The notes beneath the pieces were generated by a model. It worked only from the letters and a program-made list of their open reading frames with translations. It was not told where the DNA came from and made no database searches. From an uncultured Alphaproteobacteria bacterium (GTDB taxonomy: Bacteria; Pseudomonadota; Alphaproteobacteria; RF32; CAG-239), in contig CAKQSV010000015.1 in NCBI GenBank assembly GCA_934273635.1, positions 1-41,735 on the forward strand: 41,735 bases of DNA. The letters run 5' to 3'. The position numbers and the translations under genes are program-made. Below, piece by piece: positions 40,801 to 41,735 of the stretch (position 1 is its first letter; each line of letters starts with the position of its first letter).

Positions 40801-41088
40801 TTAGTAAAATACAATCTCCTTTGTCTGGCAAGAGCTATCAGCAGACCATAAAATTCTTCCGTTTAATTGGATCTGTTTTATATTATTGTTCTGTCCAACC
40901 ACAGCCGTAACCACATCGCCAACCTTGGGAACAACGTTATTGGTTTCAGCCTCACTTATGATAAAGGAAAACCCTGTATCATAATAAATATCGCAAAAAA
41001 TCGCCCATTCCCCTGGAGTCTTTCTTTTTGCAACCTCAACCACGGGATGTGTGAACCACCCATAATTTGATCTATCATACATACTCAT
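40801..41088 (-). CDS. hypothetical protein, possibly OB-fold
   Basis: 95 residues if it starts at the ATG at 41088 (MSMYDRSNYGWFTHP); the frame is open to a TTG at 41163, but neither start has a good ribosome site. The C-terminal half (IFCDIYYDTGFSFIIS, then VPKVGDVVTAVVGQNNNIKQI) has the look of a small beta-barrel such as an S1/cold-shock-like fold, without clear nucleic-acid motifs. Own terminator. Confidence 0.55.
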   Translation of the reverse strand: MSMYDRSNYGWFTHPVVEVAKRKTPGEWAIFCDIYYDTGFSFIISEAETNNVVPKVGDVVTAVVGQNNNIKQIQLNGRILWSADSSCQTKEIVFY

Positions 41089-41185
41089 AATAATTAAATT
41101 TAAATAATACATAAACGCCGCTTTTATAGCATAAAAATGCTTGCGAGTCAATGAGTCAAACAATTTCTGTTTTGTTATAGCGCGG

Positions 41186-41316
41186 TTATTTAATATTCAA
41201 ATGCTCCAGAAACGCCTGACAGCCCTCATAAATATCCAAATAAGCCTCACCCAAAAGTTTACAAAATAGTAAATGAGCATTTATTTTGCCCGCTAATCCT
41301 GCCTTAATCTCCCATT
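41186..41316 (-). pseudogene. possible gene remnant
   Basis: A minus-strand frame without a start codon encodes EIKAGLAGKINAH then LLGEAYLDIYEG and ends at 41186. It has protein-like composition but no start or ribosome site. It may be the tail of a gene cut by the repeat insertions to its right. Weak evidence. Confidence 0.3.
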
Positions 41317-41330
41317 ATACGAGGTTTAAT

Positions 41331-41572
41331 GAGCTAGAAGAACTCACTCGGGAGTTCGAACCTCTCTTCTCAAACATAAAAAAACCACCCTTTCGGGTGG
41401 CTCTAATTGGTGGGCGCTGAGAGGCTGGAGGAAAGAAAACAACCCTGCGAGTTGTTTTCTGACGACAGGCGAAGTTTTGTTAGATTGCAAAGCCTGCAAC
41501 AGCCGGTTTTACCAATTGTTACAAAACGAGTGACCGCAGCGAGTTAGCATTGCGATAAACCGCAATGCTTAG
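41331..41572 (-). repeat. second family of tRNA-3'-end units, copy 1
   Basis: In minus-strand direction: hairpins GCATTGCG/CGCAATGC (41546-41567 region) and GAAAACAAC/GTTGTTTTC (41436-41460 region), a tRNA 3'-end-like piece CCTCTCAGCGCCCACCA (41408-41424), a terminator CCACCC/GGGTGG with T-run (41378-41400), and a T-arm-like element with TTCGAAC (41331-41363). The edges are approximate. The same order recurs in copy 2, and the plan matches the tRNA-Ser units although the sequence differs. Confidence 0.8.
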
Positions 41573-41735
41573 GAGCTAGAAGAACTCCCGAGGGAGTTCG
41601 AACCTTGCGCCCTGCTATAACAAAAAAGACCCACGCAAAACTGCGTGGGTCTTTCTCTTAATTGGTGGGCGCTGAGAGGCTGGAGAAAAGAAAACAACCC
41701 TGTGAGTTGTTTTCTGACGACAGGCGAAGTTTTGT
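41573..41735 (-). repeat. second family of tRNA-3'-end units, copy 2 (runs off window)
   Basis: T-arm-like element (41573-41605), terminator GACCCACGCA/TGCGTGGGTC with T-run on the minus strand (41621-41656) and tRNA 3'-end piece (41663-41679). Bases 41660-41735 match 41405-41480 with only three or so differences. The terminators of the two copies are unrelated in sequence. The parental tRNA, starting GGGCGCT by inference (perhaps valine), should lie right of the window. Confidence 0.8.

Overview
The window looks like a chromosome segment of a low-to-moderate GC, probably anaerobic, uncultured alphaproteobacterium (my guess is a host-associated, gut-type lineage). Evidence: a GapR (DUF2312) protein, a transhydrogenase split into three genes (PntAA/PntAB/PntB), a DUF3768 gene and an orphan-type N6 methyltransferase typical of alphaproteobacterial mobile elements, plus HydG, a maturase of oxygen-sensitive [FeFe] hydrogenase. 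The lineage is inference; the gene families are read from the sequence.

Region 1 (1-13655) is an AT-rich accessory island. On the minus strand it holds a large RTX protein that runs off the left edge, two small membrane proteins, a short protein sharing one module with the RTX protein, an ankyrin protein with a signal peptide, and perhaps a 48-residue ORF. Divergent from these is a type I secretion pair (HlyB-like ABC transporter and HlyD-like adaptor). Next comes a mobility cassette: DUF3768 protein, 54-residue HTH protein, acidic protein with a lysine-rich tail, N6 methyltransferase-like protein and tyrosine integrase. It ends at a truncated tRNA-Thr gene (5' half only) that keeps its own consensus promoter. 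The simplest reading is an integrative element inserted in tRNA-Thr whose other end lies left of the window.

Region 2 (13656-36490) is ordinary chromosome: small membrane protein, PPC-like protein, HydG, CPA2 antiporter, tRNA-Leu, pyruvate kinase, GapR, a two-gene chromate transporter, transhydrogenase operon, TetR regulator with a membrane HExxH protein, a divergent secreted protein followed by a MurC/Mpl-type ligase and LD-carboxypeptidase (wall recycling), a CCA/poly(A)-polymerase-like nucleotidyltransferase coupled to a PhnP-like hydrolase, and a FadL-like porin divergent from an Aas-like acyltransferase/acyl-ACP synthetase (uptake and use of exogenous acyl chains). Most transcription units end in clear hairpin terminators.

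Region 3 (36491-41735) has small hypothetical genes, tRNA-Ser followed by two near-identical tandem 185-bp units each containing the last 19 nt of that tRNA gene, a cysteine-rich secreted protein, a cysteine hydrolase/YbaK pair, tRNA-Pro, and at the right edge a second, unrelated-sequence family of tandem units (period about 255 bp) built the same way from another tRNA 3' end. These arrays recall the tyrT/rtT repeats of E. coli and are the most unusual structure in the window, with the tRNA-Thr-integrated RTX island second.
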